A DNA stretch of 64,000 nt. Origin: JBMNQH01 sp050944035 (GTDB lineage Bacteria > Bacillota > Clostridia > Oscillospirales > Oscillospiraceae). The stretch is from NCBI GenBank assembly GCA_050944035.1, contig JBMNQH010000006.1, forward strand, positions 1-64,000, written 5' to 3'. This document shows positions 1 to 7,526 of this stretch, in pieces (within the stretch, counting starts at the first letter, position 1; each line of letters starts with the position of its first letter). Made by a program: the position numbers and the translations under genes. The notes under the pieces were generated by a model, which was not told the DNA's origin, searched no databases, and was given only the letters and a program-made list of their open reading frames with translations.

Positions 1-33
1 GGCTTCCGAAGTCAGCGCATGACCTCGGAAGCC
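1..33 (-). terminator. Probable terminator hairpin at window edge
   Basis: An inverted repeat with arms GGCTTCCGA and TCGGAAGCC lies just downstream of the stop codon of the minus-strand tail at 35-109. Any T-tract would lie outside the window, so only the stem can be seen. Confidence 0.5.
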
Positions 34-34
34 C

Positions 35-109
35 TTATTTCAAGCCTTTTTCTGCGGCTTTTGCTCCGAAGAGGGCTTTTTCTTTTGTATCAAAATCAGT
101 AGGAACATA
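35..109 (-). other. Detached C-terminal tail of an unidentified gene
   Basis: Reading the minus strand, about 24 codons ending FGAKAAEKGLK-stop are followed directly by a hairpin, as at the 3' end of an ordinary gene. Upstream of about position 109 the minus-strand reading becomes antisense to methyltransferase motif I, so the rest of this gene is not present here. I read it as the end of a resident gene whose body was replaced or displaced when the methyltransferase fragment was joined to it. I do not recognise the protein from so short a tail. It could also be chance coding. Confidence 0.3.
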
Positions 110-1738
110 GACCCCGCCTGCGGCTCCGGTAACTTTTTGACAGAGACCTATCTGTCCCTGCGGCGGTTGGAGAACGAGGTCATTTCTCTTCTGCATCGGG
201 GCCAGATCGTGCTGGATCTCGGCAATCCCATTCAGGTTTCCATTGGGCAGTTTTACGGCATCGAAATCAACGATTTTGCCGTGACCGTTGCAAAAACCGC
301 GCTCTGGATTGCGGAAAGCCAGATGATGAAGGAGACAGAGGACGTGGTTCATATGAGCCTTGATTTTCTGCCGCTGAAATCCTATGCCAATATCGTGGAG
401 GAGAACGCACTGCGGATTGACTGGGAACGTGTGGTACCAAAGAGCGAGTTGGATTATATCATGGGCAATCCGCCATTTGTTGGGAAGAAAGAACAATCCA
501 AAGAGCAAAAGCAGGAGCTAACGGATTTATTTGATAAAAATGAAAAAAAAGGTGTTGGAAATCTTGATTATGTTTCGGGATGGTATATTAAGACAGCGAT
601 GTTTATCCAAGACACTTCAATACATGCAGCATTTGTGTCAACAAATAGTATTACACAAGGGGAACAAGTATCTTTGCTGTGGGGAATTTTGATTGAAAAA
701 TATGGGATTCGTATTAACTTCGCACATCGTACTTTTAAGTGGGAGAGTGAGGCAAATGAAAAAGCTGCTGTCCACTGTGTTATTATCGGGTTTAGCGTAA
801 CAATAGACGGGAAATATGTGCTTTATACAGATGGTGTTTGTAAAACCGTTAGTATGATAAATCCCTATTTAATGGATGCACCCACAATTTTAATTTCAAG
901 TAGAAATAAGCCACTTTGCGATGTTCCGGAAATTATTACAGGAAATCAAGCCACAGATGATGGCAACTTTTATATACAGGCAGATGAGTACAATAGTTTT
1001 GTAGCGAATGAACCACAAGCCGTACAATATTTGAGAAAGGCATATAATAGCCAAGGGTTTATCAACGGAAAATATCAATACTGCCTTTGGCTTGTGGGTG
1101 TTTCCCCAGCGGATTTAAGGAAAATACCTTCTGTTATGGAACGGGTGCAAAAGGTTCGCCAATATCGCCTATCTAGTCCAAAAGAAGCCACTCGCAAACA
1201 AGCTAATATCCCAACCCTATTTACTGAAATACGCCAGCCGGAAGGAAATTACATTGTTATTCCCAAGGTGTCCTCAGAAAACCGGCGCTATATTCCGCTG
1301 GGATTTTTAACACATGATGTAATTTGCAATAACACAATCAAATTTGTGCCAGATGCTACTCTATATCATTTTGGTATACTTTGCTCCAATGTTCACAACG
1401 CATGGATGCGGACAGTTGCAGGGCGGCTTGAAATGCGGTATCAGTATTCTAATACTGTGGTCTACAATAACTTCCCATGGCCGGAACCGACCGATGACCA
1501 GAAAGCGAAAATCGAACAAACCGCCCAGGCCATTCTGGATGCCCGCGCCCTCTATCCGGATTGTAGCCTTGCCGATCTCTATGATGAAGTTACCATGCCG
1601 CCGGAGCTGCGGAAGGCGCACCAGCAGAATGACCGCGCCGTCATGCAGACGTATGGGTTTGACGTCAAGACCATGACCGAGACAACCTGCGTGGCAGAGC
1701 TGATGAAGCGGTATCAGAAGCTGGTATCCAAAAAATAA
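110..1738 (+). pseudogene. 5'-truncated class I DNA adenine methyltransferase (MmeI-like) remnant
   Basis: The reading frame starts abruptly at SAM-binding motif I (DPACGSGNF, from base 110), continues through the catalytic NPPF motif (IV, near 469-480), a target-recognition region and an intact C-terminus. Enzymes of this MmeI-like family normally carry several hundred residues before motif I (nuclease/helical parts); these are absent, and the frame upstream of 110 reads unrelated sequence back to a stop at 20. The first usable start is a TTG at 137, inside motif I, with no ribosome-binding site, so an active enzyme is unlikely. Bases from about 500 to 1450 are visibly more AT-rich than both ends, as expected if the recognition domain was exchanged. 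No restriction partner is visible. Confidence 0.75.
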
Positions 1739-1740
1739 GC

Positions 1741-1774
1741 AAAAAGAAAAGCCGATACCATTGGTATCAGCTTT
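1741..1774 (-). terminator. Rho-independent terminator of the 6S RNA
   Basis: Stem GCTGATACCA/TGGTATCGGC followed on the minus strand by TTTTCTTTTT. It also sits just after the methyltransferase stop codon and could act on the plus strand, though the T-run is shorter there. Confidence 0.75.
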
Positions 1775-1776
1775 TG

Positions 1777-2001
1777 TTACCCGCTTGTGCCGTGGAGTTC
1801 GTTTAGAACCTGCACAAATGGCAGGTGGGTCGCCTCCCCGTTGCTTCTCTGCTTCCAACATCCAGAAACGGTCAAGGCCGCTCCGGGAGGCCTGCAATTC
1901 ACAACAGGAGTTGATCCGGCGTCCCTTATGAGAAGTGTGGGTTTAAAAGAAACTCTCACGAACACAGCAGGCAGCGGACACAGAGTGTCCTTTGTTCTTC
2001 T
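1777..2001 (-). ncRNA. ssrS: Probable 6S RNA
   Basis: A region of about 225 nt without a credible ORF has its own near-consensus promoter upstream and a strong terminator downstream on the minus strand, so it is transcribed as a free-standing RNA. The transcript can form a long interrupted closing stem (5' CCGCTG...TTCGT pairing with ACGAA...CAAGCGG at the 3' end) around a large, poorly paired centre. This architecture and the stretch TTTCTTTTAAACCCACAC resemble Firmicutes 6S RNA, which binds housekeeping RNA polymerase by mimicking an open promoter. SRP RNA (no GGAAGGAAGCAGC-like loop), tmRNA and RNase P do not fit. The identification rests on shape and recall, not on a covariance search. 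Confidence 0.65.
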
Positions 2002-2007
2002 GCTGTA

Positions 2008-2036
2008 ATATTACCACATAACTATATGCGATTCAA
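2008..2036 (-). promoter_or_regulatory. Promoter of the 6S RNA
   Basis: On the minus strand TTGAAT (-35) and TAATAT (-10) are separated by exactly 17 bases, placing the transcription start near 2001. Confidence 0.75.
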
Positions 2037-2083
2037 CAGGAAAAGTTGTCAAAAAGGTGGAAAATTTACTTCGACTTTTTGAA

Positions 2084-2371
2084 TTACTCTTCGACTTCTT
2101 CCTCGTCGTCAAATAAAATTTCCATAAATCTGTCATAGACGCGATTGAGTTCTTCCTCGTCATCCACAGAGCCAAAGATTTCTTCGCCATCTTCTTCGAT
2201 TACTTTCAGAATGATGATGCCATAGTCCTCATCATCCTCGCTCATATCAGCGGGCAGAAATGCCATATATGTTTCGCCATCGACCTCGAGCGTGTCGAGA
2301 TGCTCCAGTTCAAAACTGTTGCCTTCGTCATCGGTCAGTGTAATAAAATCATTGCCGAACGCCTCACTCAT
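2084..2371 (-). CDS. DUF1292 family protein (YrzB-like)
   Basis: A 95-residue, strongly acidic protein (Glu/Asp-rich C-terminus DDEEEVEE) with the DUF1292 pattern: FITLTDDEGNSFELEHLDTL at the start, then YMAFLPAD and GIIILKV. Members are small cytosolic proteins of unknown function that are widespread in Firmicutes, in other species often encoded next to ruvX/yrrK and alaS; that context is absent here. A good ribosome-binding site (AGGAGGT) precedes the ATG. It has its own promoter at 2425-2453 and appears to be a single-gene transcript. Family assignment is firm; function is not known. Confidence 0.85.
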   Translation of the reverse strand: MSEAFGNDFITLTDDEGNSFELEHLDTLEVDGETYMAFLPADMSEDDEDYGIIILKVIEEDGEEIFGSVDDEEELNRVYDRFMEILFDDEEEVEE

Positions 2372-2424
2372 GCTGGGACCTCCTATTCTGGATTAGAGAG
2401 ACCGAAATGATCTGTCCGACTTGT

Positions 2425-2453
2425 ATTGTACCGTACAGCGCGCAAGAAATCAA
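2425..2453 (-). promoter_or_regulatory. Promoter of the DUF1292 gene
   Basis: TTGATT and TACAAT on the minus strand with a 17-base spacer, 54 bases upstream of the start codon. Confidence 0.65.
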
Positions 2454-2491
2454 TTCTAATTTGTGGTTTGCATGAAATAAACTGTAGATAG

Positions 2492-2827
2492 TTAGGATCC
2501 AAAATCCTCCAGAAGCATGAGCAGGTCATCCCAGGAGTCGGTATGGATGCCCTTTTCCAGCATAAGCTGATCGTTGTTCCGTAGACTGTTGACAGGGATT
2601 TCCGTACAGCGAAGCAGTTCTTCCCCCTGATAGATGCCAATCCAGCCGTTGCAATTGCGCAGGCAGTAACGGTTGTCCACGGTCTCTGTCTGTGCAATGG
2701 GATGTTGCTGTTCAACAGCATTGTCGGCAGAGGCGCGGTCGGAGGGGACAAGTCCGGCGAGTAAAACGCTGCCGGTTGCCGCGATCAGCATGCACAAACT
2801 GATTCGAAACTTGGTTTTCCAATGCAT
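2492..2827 (-). CDS. Small exported protein with BofC C-terminal-like domain
   Basis: A 111-residue protein with an N-terminal hydrophobic segment (about residues 8-25, ISLCMLIAATGSVLLAGL) acting as signal peptide or membrane anchor, followed by a region (from about residue 50) of the type YCLRNCNGWIGIYQ...LRNNDQLMLEKGI...LLMLLEDFGS. This pattern matches the C-terminal domain of BofC, the forespore protein that in Bacillus delays pro-sigma-K processing, and related small clostridial proteins. The full BofC N-terminal domain is missing, so the checkpoint role is only a possibility. Start supported by AGGAG eight bases upstream of the ATG. It is separated from the DUF1292 gene by that gene's promoter. 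Confidence 0.65.
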   Translation of the reverse strand: MHWKTKFRISLCMLIAATGSVLLAGLVPSDRASADNAVEQQHPIAQTETVDNRYCLRNCNGWIGIYQGEELLRCTEIPVNSLRNNDQLMLEKGIHTDSWDDLLMLLEDFGS

Positions 2828-3019
2828 CGCAAACGCTCCTTTTCATCCAATTCAGGCATAGTATTCCACCAATTTGAAAAAAAATACGCTGCTTTCCTTA
2901 AAATTCATGAAAAATTAAGAAAAGTTTAAAGAGAGAATTGACAAACTGTGTTATACTAATAAAGCGGCAGATTGTTCCTTTAGAATTATAAACCTTTATC
3001 AAGGAGGTGTTTGATAACA

Positions 3020-5284
3020 GTGAAGTCTAAAAAAGCCAAGCGTGCTGCGGATGCAACTGCATCGACTGTCAGGACGACAACACGACTTGTACTCAAGGTT
3101 ATCTTAACCATCTTTCTGATTCTTCTTACGACGGGTGTACTGTTTGCCTGTATTTTTGCCTTCTACGTCAAAAATAACCTGTCTATGGATATTGATATCA
3201 GTCTGTCTGATTTCACGCTGAACCAGACCAGTACGCTCTGGTATACAGATGAAAATGGCGAGTATCAAGAGCTGTCTACGCTGTACGGGACGGAAAACCG
3301 AATCTGGGTGGACGGCGAAGAGATTCCTCAGTATATGGAGGACGCCGCGATTGCCATTGAGGACAAGCGATTCAAAGAACATAACGGTGTTGACTGGTAT
3401 CGTACCATTGCGGCGTTCCGCAATATGTTTATCAGCAACAACAGCACGTTCGGTGGTTCCACGATTACCCAGCAGCTGATTAAGAATCTGACCGATCAGG
3501 ACGAGGTTACGGTGCAGAGAAAACTGCTGGAAATTTTCCGCGCACTGGAACTGGAAAAGAACTATTCCAAAGACGAGATTATGGCGTGGTATCTCAATAC
3601 CATCTATCTTGGAGAGGGCTGTTACGGTGTCTACACTGCCGCGGAGACATACTTCAATAAAGAGTTGAAGGACCTTTCTCTGGCAGAGTGTGCAAGTATC
3701 ATTGCAATTACCAATAACCCTTCTCTGTATGATCCGTTTATCAGCACGGCGAACAACAAAGAGCGGCAGGAGATCATTCTGAAAGAGATGTACAATCAGG
3801 GGCTGATTGGTCAGGATGAGTATAAAGCTGCCAAGGAAGAAGAGCTGGCCTTTGTCCGCAGTGAGGATGACAGCTATGAATATGAGATTTACAGCTACTA
3901 TGAAGAGGCAGTAATCGAAGATGTCATCCAGGGGCTGATGGAGGAAAAAGGATTGTCCTATAGCGCGGCACAGCGTTTGCTTTATACCGGCGGCTATCAG
4001 ATTTATACCTGTCTGGATATGAAGATTCAGAATATGGTAGACAGTGTCTATACAGACTTGACAGCTCTTCCGCAGTCTTACAGCGCTTCGGCTCCGCAGT
4101 TGCAGTCTGCCATTGTCATTGTTGATCCGTATACGGGAGACCTGGTGGCACTGTCCGGCGGCACCGGAGAGAAGGACGCAAACTTTATTCTGAACAGAGC
4201 GACCGACACCACAAGACCGCCCGGATCTTCGATCAAGCCCATTGCCGTCTATGGTCCGGCGATGGAACTGGGATTGATTACCCAGAATACCTCGGTAAAT
4301 GATTCGCCCAACATCCGTCTTTCCGGCACCAGCTGGTATCCGAACAATGCGGGCGGCGGATACAGAGGCGTCATTACCATTCGACAGGCGTTAATCAGTT
4401 CTCTGAATACCGTTGCCGCACAGATTATGGATAAGCTGACGCCAAAAACCTCCTATGAATTCCTGACGGAAAAGCTGGGAATGACCACGTTAATTGAAGA
4501 TGACTGCAACTATGCGCCGCTGGCACTGGGACAGCTGACCAATGGCGCTACGGTACGGGAAATGGCACAGGCCTATACGGCGTTGGTCAATGACGGTATT
4601 TATACAGAGTCCCGGACCTATACGCTGGTTACCGATATGGACGGCAATGTTGTCATTGACAATGAGAGCAAAAGCAGCGTGGCCTTCTCCGCAAACACGG
4701 CATGGAACATCACGGATATGTTAAGTGCGGCTGTTTCCTATGGTACTGGTACAGAAGCGAAGCTGAGCGGTATGTCCACAGCAGGTAAAACCGGTACGAC
4801 TACGGACGATAAAGACCGTTGGTTTGTCGGCTATACACCGTACTACATTGCCGCGGTTTGGACCGGATATGATACGCCTGCGGCAATGCGATTCAGTGGC
4901 AACCCAGCAGCGCAGATCTGGAAAAAGGTTATGACCATGGTGCATGAGGGGCTGGAGGATAAGGGATTCCCCGATCCCACGATTGGTTCGCCCACTGGAG
5001 TCTTCAACAATACGATCGTGATCCAACAGGAAGATGACGAGGATGACAAAGATGTAAAGGAAGAAGAGGGCAACAAAACCGAAGATGAACCGGAAGTAGA
5101 CGACCCCCAGCCAACGCCGACGCCCGATCCTGAACCAACGCCGGATCCCGAGCCGACGCCGACACCCGATCCGACGCCGACGCCGACGCCCGATCCGACG
5201 CCGACGCCGACACCCGATCCGACGCCGACGCCCGATCCCGGAGGTGGTACGACGGGTGGCGGAGAGCCGATTGACGGGACTTAA
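3020..5284 (+). CDS. Class A penicillin-binding protein (PBP1A-type)
   Basis: Bifunctional peptidoglycan synthase: an N-terminal membrane segment (about residues 22-48), a GT51 glycosyltransferase domain with EDKRFKEHNGVDWYR and TITQQLIKN, and a transpeptidase domain with the catalytic SSIKP, the SLN motif and KTGTT. After the transpeptidase comes an acidic stretch and then a tail of about 50 residues made of repeated (TP)nDP/EP units ending in GGGTTGGG, probably extending into or across the cell wall. I chose the GTG at 3020, 12 bases after AGGAGG; a TTG at 3011 is also in frame but only three bases from the Shine-Dalgarno sequence. Its own terminator follows at 5327. Polymerises and cross-links glycan at the outer face of the membrane. 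Confidence 0.93.
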   Translation: MKSKKAKRAADATASTVRTTTRLVLKVILTIFLILLTTGVLFACIFAFYVKNNLSMDIDISLSDFTLNQTSTLWYTDENGEYQELSTLYGTENRIWVDGEEIPQYMEDAAIAIEDKRFKEHNGVDWYRTIAAFRNMFISNNSTFGGSTITQQLIKNLTDQDEVTVQRKLLEIFRALELEKNYSKDEIMAWYLNTIYLGEGCYGVYTAAETYFNKELKDLSLAECASIIAITNNPSLYDPFISTANNKERQEIILKEMYNQGLIGQDEYKAAKEEELAFVRSEDDSYEYEIYSYYEEAVIEDVIQGLMEEKGLSYSAAQRLLYTGGYQIYTCLDMKIQNMVDSVYTDLTALPQSYSASAPQLQSAIVIVDPYTGDLVALSGGTGEKDANFILNRATDTTRPPGSSIKPIAVYGPAMELGLITQNTSVNDSPNIRLSGTSWYPNNAGGGYRGVITIRQALISSLNTVAAQIMDKLTPKTSYEFLTEKLGMTTLIEDDCNYAPLALGQLTNGATVREMAQAYTALVNDGIYTESRTYTLVTDMDGNVVIDNESKSSVAFSANTAWNITDMLSAAVSYGTGTEAKLSGMSTAGKTGTTTDDKDRWFVGYTPYYIAAVWTGYDTPAAMRFSGNPAAQIWKKVMTMVHEGLEDKGFPDPTIGSPTGVFNNTIVIQQEDDEDDKDVKEEEGNKTEDEPEVDDPQPTPTPDPEPTPDPEPTPTPDPTPTPTPDPTPTPTPDPTPTPDPGGGTTGGGEPIDGT
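5106..5244 (+). repeat. Pro-Thr-Asp repeat tract in the PBP tail
   Basis: Imperfect tandem units of the type ccgacgccgacgcccgat encode alternating PTPTPDP and PEPTPDP blocks. Such DNA is prone to slippage, so unit number probably varies between strains. Confidence 0.85.
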
Positions 5285-5326
5285 TACCCAAACTGATATA
5301 AAAAGTTTGCGACAAATTATAACAGA

Positions 5327-5361
5327 AATGACGCCTGTTCATTGAATGGGCGTCATTTTTT
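5327..5361 (+). terminator. Terminator after the PBP gene
   Basis: Stem AATGACGCC/GGCGTCATT followed by TTTTTT. A second stem (CCATCTTTTTT.../GAAAAAAGATGG) follows at about 5363-5398. Confidence 0.8.
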
Positions 5362-5426
5362 CCATCTTTTTTTCCATAATTTTACAGAAAAAAGATGGAG
5401 CAAATTGTCCGGTCGATTCATCATAG

Positions 5427-5455
5427 TTGACATTTAGGAAACAACATGTTACAAT
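5427..5455 (+). promoter_or_regulatory. Promoter for the small conserved gene at 5487
   Basis: TTGACA (5427-5432) and TACAAT (5450-5455) with a 17-base spacer; the start of transcription would lie about 25 bases before the TTG start codon. Confidence 0.75.
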
Positions 5456-5486
5456 TTGGTTACATTCTTTTACAGAGGTGATTGTT

Positions 5487-5777
5487 TTGGCCAATAAATC
5501 TGCTGCCCTGGAATACAAAGGGCATGCGCTCCAACGGAAGGACAACATCATATACTTCGGTAGTATGAGTGACAAATATATTATCATGCTCCAGATTCTT
5601 GATACAAAGAAAGTCAAGGATCTCGATGTTGCAACCAGAGTTTCCATTCAACTTCAGCTGACCGACCCTGAACTGAAATCCAGAGACAGAGTCGTGAAAA
5701 AAACAGAGAAAGGAAGCCTTTACGCGGCAATGGATGTTGCCTCGGTATGGCTTGATCGTGCTCTTGCCTCCAAATAG
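5487..5777 (+). CDS. Conserved hypothetical protein, 96 residues
   Basis: I read the start as TTG at 5487 because AGAGGTG lies six bases upstream and a consensus promoter ends at 5455; an ATG at 5427 in the same frame falls inside that promoter. The protein begins ANKSAALEYKGHALQRKDN and contains YIIMLQILDTKKVKDLDVAT and ends in an amphipathic helix. It has no signal peptide, membrane segment or known catalytic motif. It resembles a small uncharacterised protein I associate with Oscillospiraceae genomes, but I cannot name a family or function. The next gene, a cell-wall hydrolase, starts 40 bases on and may be co-transcribed. Confidence 0.75.
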   Translation: MANKSAALEYKGHALQRKDNIIYFGSMSDKYIIMLQILDTKKVKDLDVATRVSIQLQLTDPELKSRDRVVKKTEKGSLYAAMDVASVWLDRALASK

Positions 5778-5816
5778 GATTTCGAATCATCGAACGAAAG
5801 GAATCTATTATTTGGT

Positions 5817-6824
5817 ATGAGAAAATACTTCTTGAGAGTATGTCTGCTTTCCACAGCATTTTCTATTCTGTTTGTGCTTTCCGCCTTTGCAAGCAGCATG
5901 GGCGGCGGCACAGTCACTGCAAGCAAACTGAACATCCGCAATGCTGCGGATGCCAGCGCATCCGTTTTGACCGTTGCACCGCGCGGTTCCACTGCGATTA
6001 TTACCACGCAGTCGAACGGGTGGTACGGGGTCTATTATAACGGATATGCCGGGTATGTCCCTGCAGATTACGTCGACTATACCGGAGAACTGGAGGGGCA
6101 ATTCGGCGTTGGAATAGTCAACGGCAGTGGTGTCCGAATTCGTTCTGGTCCGAGTTTGACCAGCAATGTTCTTACATACTGCAATACAGGGGCAAAGTTC
6201 ACCGTGACCGGGATTGATGGTCCCTGGTACCGAATTGTTTTTGATGAAACAGAAGGGTATATTCACAGCAACTATCTTACGATGACAGCACCTGCAGTTT
6301 CTGCTATGGCTTCTGCAACGGATGCGGCAATCGCCGACAGTACAGAGGATAACAATACAGGAACAGATCAGGAGGTGTCTGTTGGTACGGCCGTAGAAGC
6401 TGTTGCCGCGTCTGATTATACCAGTTGTTCGTCTGGTGAGTACAGCACGTCCGGTGAACGGATTGTAGAAACAGCGCTGCAGTATCTCGGTGTTCCCTAT
6501 GTCTGGGGCGGCACTTCCCCAAGCGGATTTGACTGTTCTGGTCTTGTCTACTATGTGTATCAACAAAATGGCTATGCCGTCAACCGCACAGCAGAGACAC
6601 TGTACAGCAATGGTACTTATGTTGATCGGGCGAATCTTCAGATCGGTGATGTTCTTTGCTTCTACAGTGCACCCGGTGGGCCCTATATTGGACATACCGG
6701 AATTTACATCGGCAACGGGAAAATGATCCATGCCTCATCTTCGCAAAATGCCATCGCAGTTGCGGATCTGAGCACAGAGTATTTCAATACCCGTTATTGC
6801 GGTGCACGTCGCATTATTGCTTAA
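5817..6824 (+). CDS. Secreted SH3b-SH3b-NlpC/P60 cell-wall hydrolase
   Basis: 335 residues: a signal peptide (about 1-25, ending ...VLSAFASS), two bacterial SH3 domains (about 28-85, TVTASKLNIRNAADASASV; and about 95-155, NGSGVRIRSGPSLTSNV), a Ser/Thr/Ala-rich linker, and a C-terminal NlpC/P60 domain (about 210-335). The catalytic Cys is in GFDCSGLVYY, the first His in GHTGIYIG and the final polar residue follows in KMIHASS. Such enzymes cut stem peptides, typically gamma-D-Glu-diamino acid bonds, outside the cell. The Shine-Dalgarno (GAAAGGAA) is about 14 bases from the ATG, somewhat far. A convergent terminator at 6911 ends the transcript. Confidence 0.92.
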   Translation: MRKYFLRVCLLSTAFSILFVLSAFASSMGGGTVTASKLNIRNAADASASVLTVAPRGSTAIITTQSNGWYGVYYNGYAGYVPADYVDYTGELEGQFGVGIVNGSGVRIRSGPSLTSNVLTYCNTGAKFTVTGIDGPWYRIVFDETEGYIHSNYLTMTAPAVSAMASATDAAIADSTEDNNTGTDQEVSVGTAVEAVAASDYTSCSSGEYSTSGERIVETALQYLGVPYVWGGTSPSGFDCSGLVYYVYQQNGYAVNRTAETLYSNGTYVDRANLQIGDVLCFYSAPGGPYIGHTGIYIGNGKMIHASSSQNAIAVADLSTEYFNTRYCGARRIIA

Positions 6825-6910
6825 CTGAACAGGGTTCTGACACAACTGAATTCCTATGCAGCTCCATTCCGGGTCGGGTGGGGTTGTTTTTTTATCCTAA
6901 AATAAAACGA

Positions 6911-6945
6911 GCGTCCTGAGAGATCTCTCAGGACGCTTTGCTTAT
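6911..6945. terminator. Bidirectional terminator
   Basis: Perfect palindrome GCGTCCTGAGAGATCTCTCAGGACGC between convergent genes, with T-rich sequence on both sides. It overlaps the 3' end of the membrane-protein gene at 6942. Confidence 0.85.
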
Positions 6946-7388
6946 AGGAAATTGATGATTCCATACAAGGTGTGGAAAATCAGAAATCCGATTGTGAATA
7001 GGGCAGCAATCCAATTTTGTCTTGCAACGGAAAACAGAAGGAACGCCAGACACGGGGCAATGCAAAGATCCAAAATGATAACCGCGTGGGTAAAGCCAAG
7101 ATAGTACGTGACCCAGCCCACGAAATAGGCGAAAACCAGTACCGCAATCCCCACGGTAAAGCGCCGATTCGTTGGCCTATCGATGGGGATGACAAAGCAC
7201 AGCGTTGCAACCAGAAGTGCCTGCAAGACTGACGCGATGACGTCGATGTTGGGCGTTGCGGACGCGCTTCGCAGGATGTCATTAGGAGCAGGAACGGCGA
7301 ACCAGAGAAGATTGGGGATCATCACCAACAAAAACAATACAAGCCCACAGATGTCAAAGCCAATCCTGTATGAACCAAATTGCCGCAT
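6942..7388 (-). CDS. Hypothetical membrane protein
   Basis: 148 residues with about four to five hydrophobic segments (for example ICGLVLFLLVMIPNLLWFAV, VLQALLVATLCFVIP, VGIAVLVFAYFVGWVTYYLG and IAALFTIGFLIFHTLYGII). I chose the inner ATG at 7388 because GGGAGGT lies six bases upstream; an ATG 12 codons earlier lacks a site. No known family is recognised and there are no catalytic motifs. It stands alone on the minus strand between two terminators. Confidence 0.75.
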   Translation of the reverse strand: MRQFGSYRIGFDICGLVLFLLVMIPNLLWFAVPAPNDILRSASATPNIDVIASVLQALLVATLCFVIPIDRPTNRRFTVGIAVLVFAYFVGWVTYYLGFTHAVIILDLCIAPCLAFLLFSVARQNWIAALFTIGFLIFHTLYGIINFL

Positions 7389-7480
7389 CCTATAACCTCC
7401 CGCAGATTCATTTTTTGATGTCATCTTATCATATGTCTATCGTCCGGGCAAGATGGATGCAACTCCATCTTTTTCAAAGT

Positions 7481-7511
7481 AGCCCGGAACGCATCATTCG
7501 AGTTCCGAGCT
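7481..7511 (-). terminator. Candidate terminator of the T-box operon
   Basis: Arms AGCTCGGAAC and GTTCCGGGCT lie just after the stop of the ligase gene; the T-run after them is weak. A second hairpin at 7451-7474 (AGATGGA/TCCATCT then TTTTTC) points the other way. Confidence 0.5.
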
Positions 7512-7526
7512 GTTTTCTGTTAGAAG

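Noticed and set aside
1777..2008. Short frames on both strands in the 6S region, and SRP RNA as an alternative
   Set aside because: No coding pattern; SRP RNA lacks its conserved GGAAG-type loop here.
2935..2970. TTGACA...TATACT as promoter of the PBP gene
   Set aside because: Spacing between the two is only about eight bases; an extended -10 (TGTTATACT) is possible but not convincing.
5106..5244. Tandem repeat taken for a CRISPR or mobile repeat
   Set aside because: It is a coding Pro/Thr/Asp tract inside the PBP gene; no spacers, no cas genes.
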